Shown here piece after piece: positions 48,845-58,300 of a stretch of DNA of 64,000 nt (its first letter is position 1; each line of letters starts with the position of its first letter). The stretch lies in the NCBI GenBank assembly GCA_003134505.1, contig PLBK01000007.1, positions 1 through 64,000 on the forward strand. The letters are read 5' to 3'. The translations under genes and the position numbers were made by a program. The DNA comes from Actinomycetota bacterium (GTDB taxonomy: Bacteria; Actinomycetota; Thermoleophilia; Gaiellales; Gaiellaceae). The notes below the pieces were generated by a model. It did not search any database, was not told where the DNA came from, and saw only the letters and a list, made by a program, of their open reading frames with translations.

Positions 48845-49246
48845 ATGGCCGAGCTTCCCGAGGTAGCCCGCAAGGCGCTCGAGGGCAAGAACTTCTGGCA
48901 CCTGGCGACCGTCAACCCCGACGGCTCGCCGCAGTCGACGACGGTCTGGATCGACGCGCGAGACGGCAAGATCATCGTCAACACCGCGCTCGGCCGGAAG
49001 AAGCCGCGGAACCTCGCGAACGATCCCCGCGTCGCGCTCTCGTGGCACGAGACCACCGACGGCGGCTACCACTCGATCAGCATCCAGGGGCGCGTCGTCG
49101 ACACGATCACCGGCCCCGACGCCGAGAAAGACATCGACGACCTGGCCCAGAAGTACATCGGCCAGTCGCCCTACCCGTGGCGCTCGCCCGGCGAGCAGCG
49201 CGTGACCTACGTGATCGAGCCGACGAGCGTGGCGGTCATGGGGTAG
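48845..49246 (+). CDS. PPOX-class (pyridoxamine 5'-phosphate oxidase-like) F420/FMN-dependent protein
   Basis: FWHLATVNPDGSPQSTTVWIDARDGKIIVNTALGRKKPRNLANDPRVALS; SD AAGGAGGAG. Confidence 0.9.
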   Translation: MAELPEVARKALEGKNFWHLATVNPDGSPQSTTVWIDARDGKIIVNTALGRKKPRNLANDPRVALSWHETTDGGYHSISIQGRVVDTITGPDAEKDIDDLAQKYIGQSPYPWRSPGEQRVTYVIEPTSVAVMG

Positions 49247-49278
49247 ACACCGGCGGCCTGGGTTAGACTCGCCGCTCG

Positions 49279-50064
49279 ATGCCTGCGGTCACCGACGTCC
49301 TGCTCCCGGCCTCGCCCGACGAGGCGGTCGCCGCGTTCGGCGACGGTTCCGGCGTGACCGTGATCGGGGGCGGCACGATCGTGATGCCGGACATCACGGC
49401 CGGGCGGATCAGGCCGGCGAGGACGTTGCTCCTGGCGCGGGCGGGGCTCGCCGGCATCACGCACGAAGGCTCGACCGTGACGCTCGGCGCGATGGCGCCG
49501 CTGCAGGGCCTCGTCGATCTGCCGGCCCCGGTCGGGCCCTGCGCCGGGAACGTCGCCGACCTCGAGATCCGCCTGCAGGCGACCGTCGGCGGCAACCTGT
49601 GCTCCGGCGAGGGCGCCGAGGCCCCGCGCGGCGACCTGCAAGGGCCGTTGCTCGCGGTCGGGGCGCAGATCCGTTCGGCTGGCTCCGGCGGGATCACCAC
49701 GGAGCCGCTCGAGGACTTCCTCGGCCACCGGCGCGGACGGCTCGTGCTCGATCTGACCTACGAGGAGCCGGCGGCCGGCGCCTTCGCCGCGGTCGACCGT
49801 CCGCACACGCACGCGTACACCACGCTCGCGGTCTCCGCCGCCAGGACCTCCGACGGCACGATCAGGCTCGCCGCCACCGGAGCCGGCTGGTGGGGAATCC
49901 GTCTGCCCTCGGCCGAGGCCGCGGCGGCCGACCCCGCTGCCGCCGGAGCCGCGGCCCTGAAGGACGTGAAGCTTCACGACGACGCGCTCGCGTCGGCCTG
50001 GTACCGGGAGCAGGCGCTGCCGGTGCTCGTCCGGCGGGCGCTCGCCCGACTCGAGGAGAGCTGA
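49279..50064 (+). CDS. FAD-binding (medium) subunit of second molybdenum hydroxylase
   Basis: LLPASPDEAVAAFGDGSGVTVIGGGTIVMPDI...ATVGGNLCSGEGAE. Confidence 0.9.
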   Translation: MPAVTDVLLPASPDEAVAAFGDGSGVTVIGGGTIVMPDITAGRIRPARTLLLARAGLAGITHEGSTVTLGAMAPLQGLVDLPAPVGPCAGNVADLEIRLQATVGGNLCSGEGAEAPRGDLQGPLLAVGAQIRSAGSGGITTEPLEDFLGHRRGRLVLDLTYEEPAAGAFAAVDRPHTHAYTTLAVSAARTSDGTIRLAATGAGWWGIRLPSAEAAAADPAAAGAAALKDVKLHDDALASAWYREQALPVLVRRALARLEES

Positions 50065-50579
50065 TGAACCTGAACGTCAACGGCAGGACGCACGAGATCG
50101 AGAGCCCGCCCCTGACGACGCTGCTCGACGTCCTGCGCGAGGAGCTCGGCGTCCACAGCCCGAAGGTGGGGTGCGAGCAGGGCGGCTGCGGCGCCTGCAC
50201 GGTGCTCGTCGACGGCGCGCCCAGGCGCTCGTGCCTGCTGCCGGTGGCCGCGCTCGACGGGGCCGAGATCACGACCGTCGAAGGCCTCGGCGCAGCCGAG
50301 CACCTCGAGCCGGTCCAGGCGGCATTCGTCCACCATTACGCGGCGCAGTGCGGCTTCTGCACCTCCGGTCTGCTCATGGCTGCGACGGCGTACATCGCGA
50401 ACGGCGGCACGGACGACCGCGAGGCGATCGCCGAGGCCCTCGGCGGCCACGTCTGCCGCTGCACCGGCTACGTCAAGATCGTCGACGCGGTCGCCGCCGC
50501 GGCGCGAGGCGATGAGTTCGACCTGTCCGTCACGGCGGCGGGCCTGTTCACGACGACGATGTCGGGCGGCGCGGCATGA
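50064..50579 (+). CDS. [2Fe-2S] (small) subunit of second molybdenum hydroxylase
   Basis: KVGCEQGGCGACTVLVDG; CGFCTSGLLMAATAYI...GGHVCRCTGYVKI. Confidence 0.97.
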   Translation: MNLNVNGRTHEIESPPLTTLLDVLREELGVHSPKVGCEQGGCGACTVLVDGAPRRSCLLPVAALDGAEITTVEGLGAAEHLEPVQAAFVHHYAAQCGFCTSGLLMAATAYIANGGTDDREAIAEALGGHVCRCTGYVKIVDAVAAAARGDEFDLSVTAAGLFTTTMSGGAA

Positions 50580-51946
50580 AGGCCGTCGGCGCACGCGTGC
50601 CCCGCTACGACGGGGTGGCGCATGTCACCGGGCGGACGGTGTTCGTCGAGGACGTCGAGATCCCCGGCGTCGCGTGGGTCAAGGCGCTCCGCTCACCGCA
50701 TCACCACGCCACGATCACGAAGCTCGACACGCGCCCGGCCGAGCAGATGAAGGGCGTCCGCGCGGTCGTCACCGCGGCCGACGTCCCGCTCAACGTCTAC
50801 GGCCACCTGTCCGCGCTCGGCATCCCCGGCGACGAGCCACTGCTCGCCGACGCCGAGGTCCGCTACCTCGGCCAGCCGATCGCGGTCGTCGCCGCCGACG
50901 ACGAGCAGACGGCCCAGGCCGCGGTCGACGCAATCGAGATCGAGTTCGAGGAGCGCCCGGCGCTGTTCGACGTCCGCAAGGCCTTCGACCCGGACGCACC
51001 GCAGATCCACCAGTGGGGCAACTGGTACCCCCACTTCGAAGCCGGAATGGACCGCCGTCAGATCAGGAAAGGGGACATCGACGCTGCCTTCGCGCAGGCG
51101 GACGTGATCGTCCAGGGCGTCTACAGGCCGGCGGCGATCGAGCAGCTCCCGCTCGAGACCCAGGTCTGCCAGGTCGTGCCCGAGGCGAACGGCCGGCTGA
51201 CCATCTACTCCTGCACGCAGGCCCTCTACTTCTCGATGGGCGTGGTCGCCGCCCACCTGCAGCAGCCGCTGAACAAGTTCAAGTTCGTCGGCGGCACGGT
51301 CGGCGGCGGGTTCGGAGGCAAGGTCGACACGGCCACCGAGACGCTGTGCTCCCTGCTCGCGCTCAAGTCCGGCCGGCCGACCAAATGGCGCTGGACCCGC
51401 GAGGAGGAGTTCCTCTGCTCCTCGACCCGCGCGCCGTGGCACATGGAGATGGCAGATGCGGTGACGAAGGACGGCTGGATCCTCGGCCGCAGGATGATCA
51501 CGCTGCACGACTCGGGGGCCTACGCCCGCTTCTCGCCCTACGGCGTGACGAAGCACGCGTTCCACCACACCGGCGCATACACCATCCCGAATCTCCATTT
51601 CGACGGCTGGTGCGTGTTCACGAATCGCACGCCGACGAGTGCCATGCGCGGCTTCGGCGTCACCTCGGTCTCGTTCGCGACCGAGACGCACCTGAGCCGG
51701 ATCGCGGAGGAGCTCGGCATCGACCCGTTCGAGCTCCGGCTGAAGAACGCGAACCGGATCGGCGACACCTCACCGAACGGGGTCGTCTACACGGACCCGT
51801 CGACGGTGCCGACGATCCTGGCGATCGCCGACCACCTCGGCCACGAGCTACCGGCCGACTACCGCACGATGACCAGCGAGCCGCGCTCGGACGGGCTGCT
51901 CCCCGAGCACCTCGTCGCCCAGGTCGGAAATCCGGAGGATCACTAG
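50576..51946 (+). CDS. Molybdopterin-binding subunit, N-terminal half (split large subunit)
   Basis: VGARVPRYDGVAHVTGRTVFVEDVEIPG; FVGGTVGGGFGGKVD; SAMRGFGVTS; ends with TAG at 51944. Confidence 0.9.
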   Translation: MKAVGARVPRYDGVAHVTGRTVFVEDVEIPGVAWVKALRSPHHHATITKLDTRPAEQMKGVRAVVTAADVPLNVYGHLSALGIPGDEPLLADAEVRYLGQPIAVVAADDEQTAQAAVDAIEIEFEERPALFDVRKAFDPDAPQIHQWGNWYPHFEAGMDRRQIRKGDIDAAFAQADVIVQGVYRPAAIEQLPLETQVCQVVPEANGRLTIYSCTQALYFSMGVVAAHLQQPLNKFKFVGGTVGGGFGGKVDTATETLCSLLALKSGRPTKWRWTREEEFLCSSTRAPWHMEMADAVTKDGWILGRRMITLHDSGAYARFSPYGVTKHAFHHTGAYTIPNLHFDGWCVFTNRTPTSAMRGFGVTSVSFATETHLSRIAEELGIDPFELRLKNANRIGDTSPNGVVYTDPSTVPTILAIADHLGHELPADYRTMTSEPRSDGLLPEHLVAQVGNPEDH

Positions 51947-51948
51947 CC

Positions 51949-53064
51949 ATGACAGTCCACAAGGGCCGCGGCATCGCGGCAATCGAGTACCCGACGGGGA
52001 TGAACCAGAACGGCGACCCGTCGCAGGCGTGGATCAAGGTCAAGCCGGACGGCCGCATCGACGTCTTCGCGGGCACGTCCGACATCGGCAACGGCTCGAA
52101 GACGATCCAGTCGCAGATCGTGGCCGAGACGATCGGCGTCCCGTACGAGTGGATCACGTACGACAACTCGAACACCGACTCGTCGCCCGTCTGCACCGGC
52201 ACCTTCGCCTCGCGGGCCACGTTCGTCGCCGGCATGGCCGTGAAGAAGGCGGCCGAGCGCGTGCGCGAGCGGATCCTCGACATCGCCGGCAAGGAGCTCG
52301 AGATCGACCCGGCCGACCTGGACATCGTCGACGGGGAGGTGATCGCGAAGGGCTCGCCGCAGACGAAGATCTCCGTTCCGGACGTGGCCGCAGCAGCTAC
52401 CTGGGGTCACGGGGAGCTGATCACGGGCGCCGGTGCACAGCTCAAGCCGTACGCGGCGATCGTCGAGCCGGAGACCGGGAAGGTCGACCTGCCGCCGCAC
52501 TCGGCGATCTCCTACGCGTCCTGCGCCGCCGAGGTCGAAGTGGATGACGAGACCGGCGAGGTGCGCGTAACGCGGCTCGTGCAGTGCTTCGACGTCGGGC
52601 GCGCGATCAACCCGACGCTGGTCGAGGGGCAGATCGAGGGCGGCGCGATCCAGGGGCTCGGGCTCGGCGTGCTCGAGACGAGCTACCCGTACTACCCGGG
52701 CATGGAGCATCGCGGCGGCCAGTTCGGGTCGTATCTGGCCCCGGGCATGGAGGACCTGCCGGTCATGGACACGGTGCTGATCGAGAACCCGTCCGTGGAC
52801 GGGCCTTACGGCGCCAAGGGCATCGGCGAGATGGCGAACAATCCACAGCCGCCGGCGATCGCCACCGCCGTCCACGACGCGGTCGGCGTCTGGGTGACGG
52901 AGCTGCCGATCACTCCCGAGCGGGTGCTGCGCGCGCTCCAGCGCAAGGCGGCGGGCGAGGGTGAGCCGACGCGCAAGGGCAAGCTCATCGTGTACGACGA
53001 GGAGCTCTCGCTCGCCGCGGTCGCCCATCCCGACGCGCCGGTCAGGCTCGTCGTCGACGCTTGA
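51949..53064 (+). CDS. Molybdopterin-binding subunit, C-terminal half (split large subunit)
   Basis: GRIDVFAGTSDIGNGSKTIQSQIVAETIG; CAAEVEVDDETGEVRVTRLVQCFDVGRAINPTLVEGQIEGG; GPYGAKGIGEM. Confidence 0.9.
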   Translation: MTVHKGRGIAAIEYPTGMNQNGDPSQAWIKVKPDGRIDVFAGTSDIGNGSKTIQSQIVAETIGVPYEWITYDNSNTDSSPVCTGTFASRATFVAGMAVKKAAERVRERILDIAGKELEIDPADLDIVDGEVIAKGSPQTKISVPDVAAAATWGHGELITGAGAQLKPYAAIVEPETGKVDLPPHSAISYASCAAEVEVDDETGEVRVTRLVQCFDVGRAINPTLVEGQIEGGAIQGLGLGVLETSYPYYPGMEHRGGQFGSYLAPGMEDLPVMDTVLIENPSVDGPYGAKGIGEMANNPQPPAIATAVHDAVGVWVTELPITPERVLRALQRKAAGEGEPTRKGKLIVYDEELSLAAVAHPDAPVRLVVDA

Positions 53065-53456
53065 GCAGCTCGCCGTTCGGAAGCTGGAACGGGGTCGAGC
53101 TCCACGAGTTCGTCCCCGGGGTGCACATCCACGCAGTCGGGGGCGAGCAGGCGCTCGTCTGCCGCGTGAACTACGACCCGGGCTTCGGCGTGCCGACGCA
53201 CGCACATGAGCACACGGAGCAGATCATGGTCGTGACGCAGGGCGAGCTGGAGCTGACCGTGGCAGGCGCCGGGACGCGCACACTCGGGGTCGGCGACTGG
53301 GCGGTGATCAACCGCGGCGTCGAGCACTCGGTGCGGACGGAGGGCGGCGCGCAGTTCATCGAGGCGCTCGCCCCGGTCCCGCTCGACCACGTGCCGGACC
53401 GCGAGCGCGACCTCGTGCTCGGCCCGGACGGCGGCTCCGGGCACGTCTTGCGCTGA
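53061..53456 (+). CDS. Cupin domain protein (TTG start)
   Basis: THAHEHTEQIMVVTQGELELTVAGAGTRTLGVGDWAVINRGVEHSV. Confidence 0.9.
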   Translation: MSSSPFGSWNGVELHEFVPGVHIHAVGGEQALVCRVNYDPGFGVPTHAHEHTEQIMVVTQGELELTVAGAGTRTLGVGDWAVINRGVEHSVRTEGGAQFIEALAPVPLDHVPDRERDLVLGPDGGSGHVLR

Positions 53457-53457
53457 C

Positions 53458-54123
53458 ATGGCCACGCGTGTCGCCCTCGTCACGGGCGCGAGCCGCGGGA
53501 TCGGGCACGGGATCGCGGAGCGGCTCCGCGCCGACGGCTGGCAGGTGGAGACGGCCGAGCGCTCGACCGGCGTCGACCTCGCCGACCCCGAGCAGGCCCG
53601 CGCAGCCGTCGAGCGGCTCGAGCGGCTCGACGCGCTCGTCGCCAACGCCGGCACGATCGTCCGCAAGCCGGTGCTCGAGCACACGGTCGAGGACTGGCGG
53701 CACGTGCTCGACGTCAATCTCGTCTCCGTCGCAGTGCTGGCCCAGACCGCCGCCCGGCGGATGGTCGACTCCGGCGGCGGAGCCATCGTCCTGATGGCCT
53801 CGCAGCTCTCCTACTTCGGCGGCATGAACGCGGCCGCGTACGCAGCCTCCAAGGGCGGTGTGGCCCAGCTGACGAAGGCGCTCTCGAACGAGCTCGCCGG
53901 CCGCGGCGTGCGAGTCAACGCCGTCGCCCCGGGGTTCATCGAGACGGACATGACCGGCGACATCGAGGACTGGAAGCGACGCGAGATCGACGCACGCATC
54001 CCGATCGGCCGCTGGGGCACGCCCGAGGACGTCGCGGGCGCCGTCGCGTGGCTGCTCTCGGACGACGCGCGCTACGTGACGGGGGCGATCGTGCCGGTCG
54101 ACGGCGGCTACCTGGCCCGGTAA
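53458..54123 (+). CDS. SDR family oxidoreductase
   Basis: VALVTGASRGIGHGIAERL; ANAGT; YAASKGGVAQLTKALSNELAGRG. Confidence 0.95.
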   Translation: MATRVALVTGASRGIGHGIAERLRADGWQVETAERSTGVDLADPEQARAAVERLERLDALVANAGTIVRKPVLEHTVEDWRHVLDVNLVSVAVLAQTAARRMVDSGGGAIVLMASQLSYFGGMNAAAYAASKGGVAQLTKALSNELAGRGVRVNAVAPGFIETDMTGDIEDWKRREIDARIPIGRWGTPEDVAGAVAWLLSDDARYVTGAIVPVDGGYLAR

Positions 54124-54139
54124 GGACTAGGCTCCGCGC

Positions 54140-54541
54140 GTGATCGTCGCAATGCACGTGGCAACGGGTGCCGCCGCAGGGGCTGTCCTGGGCTCGAACG
54201 CCGAGGCGGCGCTCGCAGGGCTGGCGCTGCACGCCGCGGGCGACGCGATCCCGCACGAGGACTTCGACTCGCTGCGCGTCGAGACGATCACGGGGCTCGG
54301 GCTGCTCGCCGTCCTCGCGCTCCGTCGAGGCCTCTTCGACCCGGCCGTGATCGGCGCCGCGTTCTCGGCTGCACCCGACCTCGAGCACGTCATTCCCCAC
54401 CCCGACCACGAGGGGCCGAAGCTCTTCCCGTCCCATCGGCTGGAGGGCTGGCACCGGGGAGGCGGCATCTCCGCGCCGCTGCAGCTCCTCGTCTCGGTCG
54501 TTATCGTCGCCGTTCTCGTCCTACGGAAGAAGGAGCGCTGA
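54140..54541 (+). CDS. Small hypothetical protein with C-terminal TM helix and His/Asp-rich motif
   Basis: LHAAGDAIPHEDFD...PDLEHVIPHPDHEGPKLFPSHRLEGWHRGGG; GTG 6 nt after TAGGCT. Confidence 0.6.
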   Translation: MIVAMHVATGAAAGAVLGSNAEAALAGLALHAAGDAIPHEDFDSLRVETITGLGLLAVLALRRGLFDPAVIGAAFSAAPDLEHVIPHPDHEGPKLFPSHRLEGWHRGGGISAPLQLLVSVVIVAVLVLRKKER

Positions 54542-54542
54542 G

Positions 54543-54725
54543 ATGCCCTGGATCGACGTCAAGCTCTACGACACGCGCGTGACGGAGGAGTCGGTGCCGA
54601 AGATCATCGAGAGCCTGACGAAGGCCCTCGCCGAGTCGAGCGGCGCCGCGCCCGAGCACATTCAGGTCGTCGTGCAGGGTGTCTCCCCGAAGCACTGGGG
54701 AATCGCCGGCAAGCCCGGCGCCTGA
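54543..54725 (+). CDS. 4-oxalocrotonate tautomerase family protein
   Basis: MPWIDVKLYDTRVTEESVPKIIESLTKALAESSGAAPEHIQVVVQGVSPKHWGIAG; Pro after initiator Met. Confidence 0.85.
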   Translation: MPWIDVKLYDTRVTEESVPKIIESLTKALAESSGAAPEHIQVVVQGVSPKHWGIAGKPGA

Positions 54726-54731
54726 GCATCG

Positions 54732-54763
54732 GTGGGGCCTCGCCCGCTCGGGCGAGGCCCCAC
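54732..54763. terminator. 15-bp perfect-stem hairpin between convergent genes (bidirectional terminator-like)
   Basis: GTGGGGCCTCGCCCG-CT-CGGGCGAGGCCCCAC. Confidence 0.8.
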
Positions 54764-54775
54764 TCGTGCGTTCCC

Positions 54776-55249
54776 TCAGGTCGCCGTGATCGTGCAGCCG
54801 AAGTCGGCCGGCAGGAGCGCGCCCGGGCCGACCTTGAAATGCTGGCCGGTGTCGGGGTCCTTGCCCTCGGAGACGACGTGGGCGAGGTTGACCTGGAAGT
54901 GCACCGTGACCGAGTCGCCGGGGTTCGTCAGCGTGCCGGCGAAAGCACGCCACGTGCTGGCGGCGTCCTGGATCGGTCCCCAGAGGCCACTGGCTCCCGC
55001 GATCGGCGTGCCGTTGACGTCCGCCGTCGTCGTCTGGGCGTTCAGGAAGTCCTGCACGCGTCCGCGGTTGCTCTCTCCCCAGGTGAACCGCACGGTGACG
55101 TCGCTGCCGGCCGGAACGGTCGCCTGACCGCCGCCGAGGAAGTAGCACCCGACCAGGCCGACCGTGACGGGAGACGAGGCGCCGGCCGTCGAGGCGCCGA
55201 GAGCGGCGGCCGTGCAGATCCCGATGATGAAGAACATCGTTCGCTTCAT
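54776..55249 (-). CDS. Small secreted protein with two mature-region Cys, divergent from BTAD/SBP regulator
   Basis: MKRTMFFIIGICTAAALGASTAGASS signal peptide; SD AAAGGAGGTGG upstream of ATG. Confidence 0.8.
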   Translation of the reverse strand: MKRTMFFIIGICTAAALGASTAGASSPVTVGLVGCYFLGGGQATVPAGSDVTVRFTWGESNRGRVQDFLNAQTTTADVNGTPIAGASGLWGPIQDAASTWRAFAGTLTNPGDSVTVHFQVNLAHVVSEGKDPDTGQHFKVGPGALLPADFGCTITAT

Positions 55250-55314
55250 GTGATTGACCACCTCCTTTCGGCCGCTTTTCTCGCAGGCGCGCCCAAAGAT
55301 CGGGTCAAGGCGGC

Positions 55315-55343
55315 CAAACGGGCGGTAAATCACCTGCAAACGG
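55315..55343 (+). promoter_or_regulatory. Direct heptamer repeats CAAACGG-N15-CAAACGG (22-bp period), candidate operator abutting -35
   Basis: CAAACGG at 55315-55321 and 55337-55343, then GTGACT (55343-55348), 17 nt, TACGGT (55366-55371), GTG 55380. Confidence 0.6.
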
Positions 55344-55379
55344 TGACTTCCGCATCGATCCGTGGTACGGTCGCCCGCG

Positions 55380-58300
55380 GTGGAGTTCCGGATTCTTGGA
55401 CCGCTCGAGGTCGCCCGGAACGGAGCGGTCATCACGATCGGCGGCGGCAAGCAGAGAGCCCTGCTGGCCCTCCTCCTGCTCCGGCGCAACCAGATCGTCC
55501 CGACCGACGCCCTGATCGAGGAGCTCTGGCACGGCAGCCCGCCGGCGACCGCCGGCAAGATCGTCCAGCTCTACGTGTCGCGGCTGCGTAAGGCGCTCGG
55601 CGACGACGTCCTCGTCACGCGCTCACCGGGCTACACCCTTCGGGTCGAGCCGGAGGAGGTCGACGCCGATCGCGCCGAGCGACTGCTCGCCGAGGGCCGC
55701 CGCGCGCTCGCGGAGGGAGTGCCGGCTGCGGCGGCGTCGAGCCTGCGGGAGGCACTCGGCCTGTGGCGCGGACCGCCGTTCGCGGACTTCGCCTACGAGG
55801 ACTTCGCCCAGCAGGAGATCGGCCGCCTCGAAGAGGTTCGGCTGGCGGCGCTCGAGGAGCGGATCGAGGCCGACCTGGCCCTGGGCCGGCACGCAGAGGT
55901 CGCCGTCGAGGTCGAGACCCTCGTCAACCGGCACCCGCTGCGGGAGCGCCTTCGCGCCCAGCTTGCGCTCGCGCTCTACCGGTGCGGCCGCCAGGCGGAA
56001 GCGCTCGACACGCTGCGTGAAGGACGCCGCGCCCTCGACCAAGAGCTCGGCCTCGAGCCCGCGCCGGCGCTGCAGGAACTCGAGCGCCGGATCCTCCGGC
56101 ACGATGCCGGGCTCGAAGCGCCGCCGCGGATCGAGCCGCCCGCGGAGAGCAGGATCTCGACGCTCGTGCCTCCGACGCTGCGCCGCCGCGGGCCTGCCTT
56201 CGTCCTCGCCGGCGCGGTGCTGCTGGGAGCCGCGATCTCGGCGCTCGCCTTCGAGCTGGCGAGCGGGGGCGGCTCGCACACGCTGCAGACCTCGAACGCG
56301 CTCGGCCTGATCGTGCCGGGGAAGCGCCGGCTCGTCGACTCCGTCCCACTGGGGCTGTCTCCGGGCCCGGTCGCGTTTGCCGGGGATGCGCTCTGGGTTG
56401 CGGACACCGACAGCGCGACCCTGGTCCGCGTCGATCCGACGTCGCGCCGCGTCGTCGCGACGGTCACGATGCCCCGGGTCGTGGACGGGCTCGCGGGCGA
56501 CGGCGACGTGCTTTGGGCCGTCGGGGAGGCACCGGCGGATCCGTTCATCCGGGCCAGCCGTGTCGACACGCAGTTCAACGACGTCGCCCAGAGCGTCGAC
56601 GTGCCGAGCCCGGCCGGAGGGTGGTCCCGCGTCGCGAGCGGAGGCGGAGCCCTGTGGGTCGCGCCCGCGTTCAGCCTCGCCACGCGCCTCGAGCCGTCGT
56701 CGGGACGGACCGTTGCCCGGATCGACCCTCGGAGCACGCCGACCGCCGTCGCTGCCGGAGCGGGCGCGTTGTGGCTCGGCAACGGGGCCGCGGGCACGTT
56801 GACGAGAATCGACGCGCACGGGGTGGTGACGACGATTCCGGTGGGCAACGGCCCGTCAGGGATCGCTGTAGGCGCCGGAGCTGTCTGGGTCGCCGACAGC
56901 CTCGACGACCTCCTGGTGCGGATCGACCCGTCCACGCTCGCGGTCAGAGCGACGATCCGGGTGGGTGACGGGCCGGTCGCCGTCGTGATCGCAGCGGGCT
57001 CGGTCTGGGTCGCGAATCAGCACGACCGCACGGTGGCGAGGGTCGATCCTGCGACTGATCACGTCGTCGAACGGATCGCCGTGGGCGGGAGTCCCGAGGC
57101 GCTCACGGCTGCCGGGCGGAATGTCTGGGTCACGCTCCAGCAGCCGCCGGCCGTGAGCGCGCAGGCATCGGGGCGCGGGGTCGTCCGCGTCAACGCCCAG
57201 GACGACTTCGGCTCCCTCGACCCCGCGATCGCGTACACCAACATCAGCTGGCAACTGGAGTACGCGACCTGCGCGAAGCTCCTCAACTACCCGGACGCAC
57301 GCGGCTCGGCCGGCTCGCACCTCGGGCCCGAGGTCGCCGAAGCGCTCCCGACCGTCTCGGCCGACGGCAAGACCTACACCTTCACGGTCCGGACGGGGTT
57401 CCGGTTCTCGCCTCCGTCCAACGAACCGGTCACCGCCCAGACGTTCAAAGACACGATCGAGCGGACACTCGATCCTCGTGCACACAGCCCTGCCCAGCAG
57501 TATGCCGGCGACATCGTCGGCGAGCGGGCCTACGCCGCCGGCAAGGCCCGGCACATCAGCGGCGTCGTCGTCCACAGGAACACGCTCGCGATCCGGCTGA
57601 CCGGGCGTGCGCCCGACCTCCCGATCCGGATGTCTCTTCCCTTCTTCTGTGCGGTGCCCTCGGGCACCCCCGTCGACCCACGCGGTCTGCGACTGATTCC
57701 CTCGGCGGGCCCGTACTACCTCGCCGCCTACTCCCCGAACCAGGCTGCCGTGCTCCGGCGAAACCCGAATTACACGGGTGGCCGGCCGAGACGCGTGGCC
57801 GAGATCGACGTGACGGTCGGCGTGAGCAAGGCCGACAGCGTCCGCGAGATCGAGGTCGGGAAGGCGGACTACGCCATCGATGGGATCGCCCCCGAGCAGG
57901 CGGCGAGGCTGGCCGCGACGTACGGGGCGGGCAGTCGCAGGGCGAAGGCAGGCGAGCAGCAGTACTTCACCAGCGCGGGAACGGGCGTCTACTACCTCAT
58001 GCTCAACACGAGCCGGCCGCTCTTCGCGGACGCACAGATGCGTCAGGCGGTGAGTTACGCGATCGACCGGCAGGCCCTGGCGAGGCTCGCCTCGAGAGGA
58101 ACGGGCCTGCCGAGCATCCCGACGGATCAGTACCTGCCTCCGGGAATGCCCGGCTACCGCGACCTCTCGATCTACCCGCTGACGCCCGATCTGGCGAAGG
58201 CGAGACAGCTCGCGGCAGGTCGCCACGGGACCGCAGTGCTCTACACGTGCGAGTCGGCTACCTGCGCGCAGGCGGCCGCGATCATCAAGCACGACCTGGC

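Noticed and set aside
50576-53064. Split Mo-hydroxylase as a pseudogene
   Set aside because: Both halves retain conserved motifs, the junction is clean with its own ATG, and natural split large subunits are known; kept as finding rather than pseudogene.
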